This document shows positions 5,044 through 5,473 of a stretch of 5,473 nt of DNA, in pieces. The notes beneath the pieces are model-generated. The model did not search any database. It had not been told where the DNA came from and worked only from the letters and a program-made list of their open reading frames with translations. This stretch comes from Tepidimonas sp. UBA997 (GTDB lineage: Bacteria; Pseudomonadota; Gammaproteobacteria; Burkholderiales; Burkholderiaceae_C). A program made the translations under genes and the position numbers. Every line of letters starts with the position of its first letter. Position 1 is the stretch's first letter. The stretch lies in the NCBI GenBank assembly GCA_002291945.1, contig DBAZ01000044.1:1-5473 (forward strand), in the 5' to 3' direction.

Positions 5044-5473
5044 GTGAGCAGGCCCGTTCCCGATCCCGACCGGTTGCAGCGTTATCTGGACCACGTCCGG
5101 GTCGAGAAACGGCTGGCTGAGCGCACGCTGGCGCTGTACCGCACGCACCTGACTGACCTGCAGGCACGCTGCGCGGCTGCCGGGCTGGCTTGGTCGGACG
5201 TGCGGGAGTCGCATGTGCGGCTGTGGATGAGCCAGATGCGTGCAGCGGGTCAACACCCGCGCGGGATCGCGCTGGTGCTGTCGTGCTGGCGGGGTTTTTA
5301 CACTTGGCTGGGTCGGCAAGGGCAGCTCAGTCAGCATCCGGTGGCGGGGGTCAAAGCACCGCGTTCGGCCCAGCCCTTGCCCAAGGCACTGGGGGTGGAA
5401 GATGCGGTTCGGCTGGTGGCCTTCATGCCGCCCGACCAGCCGCCAGACCAACCGCCCAAGCACCTGCCCAAGC
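5044..5473 (+). CDS. xerC: tyrosine recombinase XerC, 3'-truncated by window end
   Basis: XerC acts with XerD and FtsK at dif to resolve chromosome dimers before division. The first 143 residues are visible. Residues 9-100 are the N-terminal SAM-like core-binding domain, with RYLDHVRVEKRLAERTLALY and SCWRGFYTWLGRQGQLSQHP matching XerC. The family motif GVKAPRSAQPLPKALGVEDAVRLVAF (102-127, cited as a span) leads to the catalytic domain. The active-site Arg, Lys, His and Tyr all lie beyond the window, so activity cannot be confirmed. Start: two GTG codons stand in tandem (5041 and 5044); AAGG at 5034-5037 is 6 bases from the second, which is preferred. The assignment to XerC over XerD rests on sequence and on position after dapF and DUF484. 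A proline-rich repeat occupies the interdomain linker (residues 129-143). Confidence 0.93.
   Translation, partial: MSRPVPDPDRLQRYLDHVRVEKRLAERTLALYRTHLTDLQARCAAAGLAWSDVRESHVRLWMSQMRAAGQHPRGIALVLSCWRGFYTWLGRQGQLSQHPVAGVKAPRSAQPLPKALGVEDAVRLVAFMPPDQPPDQPPKHLPK
5428..5472 (+). repeat. imperfect 12-bp tandem repeat inside xerC (PPDQ-type)
   Basis: Units at 5428-5439, 5440-5451 and 5452-5463 plus a partial unit at 5464-5472 encode PPDQ, PPDQ, PPKH and LPK. The first two units differ at two bases. The repeat continues to the window edge, so its full copy number is unknown. It lies in the linker between the core-binding and catalytic domains, where length variation is tolerated. Confidence 0.65.

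Noticed and set aside
4687..5463. 258-residue open frame on the minus strand
   Set aside because: It is antisense to the DUF484 gene and xerC. The composition is Pro/Arg/His-rich without motifs, typical of a shadow frame.
1..5473. Mobile elements, CRISPR, tRNA genes, riboswitches or phage genes
   Set aside because: No transposase, terminal repeats, spaced direct repeats, tRNA cloverleaf or recognisable riboswitch core was seen. XerC is the chromosomal housekeeping recombinase by its gene context, not a phage or integron integrase.

Overview
The window is a GC-rich stretch of a bacterial chromosome. It most likely comes from a betaproteobacterium of the order Burkholderiales, plausibly Comamonadaceae-like. 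That placement is inferred from the protein sequences, the GC-rich third codon positions and the gene content; no database search was possible. It reads as housekeeping chromosome. No mobile element, CRISPR array, tRNA or prophage gene is visible.

Layout. (1) Positions 2-967, plus strand: the C-terminal two thirds of mnmE, the tRNA wobble-uridine modification GTPase, cut by the window start. (2) 968-1075: a short spacer with overlapping inverted repeats and a probable rnpB promoter. (3) About 1076-1451, plus: rnpB, the catalytic RNA of RNase P, supported by its conserved core and by helices P1, P2, P3 and P4. (4) 1444-2502, minus: an MBL-fold hydrolase of the LACTB2 type. It converges on rnpB, and its last codons overlap the end of the RNA. 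(5) 2503-2739: a divergent intergenic region with promoter-like sequence for the next gene. (6) 2740-3393, plus: a YiaD-like OmpA-family lipoprotein with a glycine zipper. (7) 3435-4322, 4350-5033 and 5044 to the window end, plus: dapF, a DUF484 gene and xerC, closely spaced and in an order known from other proteobacteria (E. coli dapF-DUF484-xerC).

How the genes relate. mnmE and rnpB both serve tRNA: one modifies the anticodon wobble base, the other matures the 5' end. The lipoprotein and DapF both bear on the cell wall: the lipoprotein should bind peptidoglycan, and DapF makes the meso-diaminopimelate used in peptidoglycan and for lysine. XerC resolves chromosome dimers at division. The DUF484 protein has no established function.

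I found no convincing new biological system. The points worth a second look are small: the tail-to-tail overlap of rnpB with the hydrolase gene, the palindromic region upstream of rnpB, a GATAAT-N6-ATG arrangement that would give leaderless dapF mRNA, a 12-base tandem repeat in the xerC interdomain linker, and a duplicated stop codon after the lipoprotein gene.
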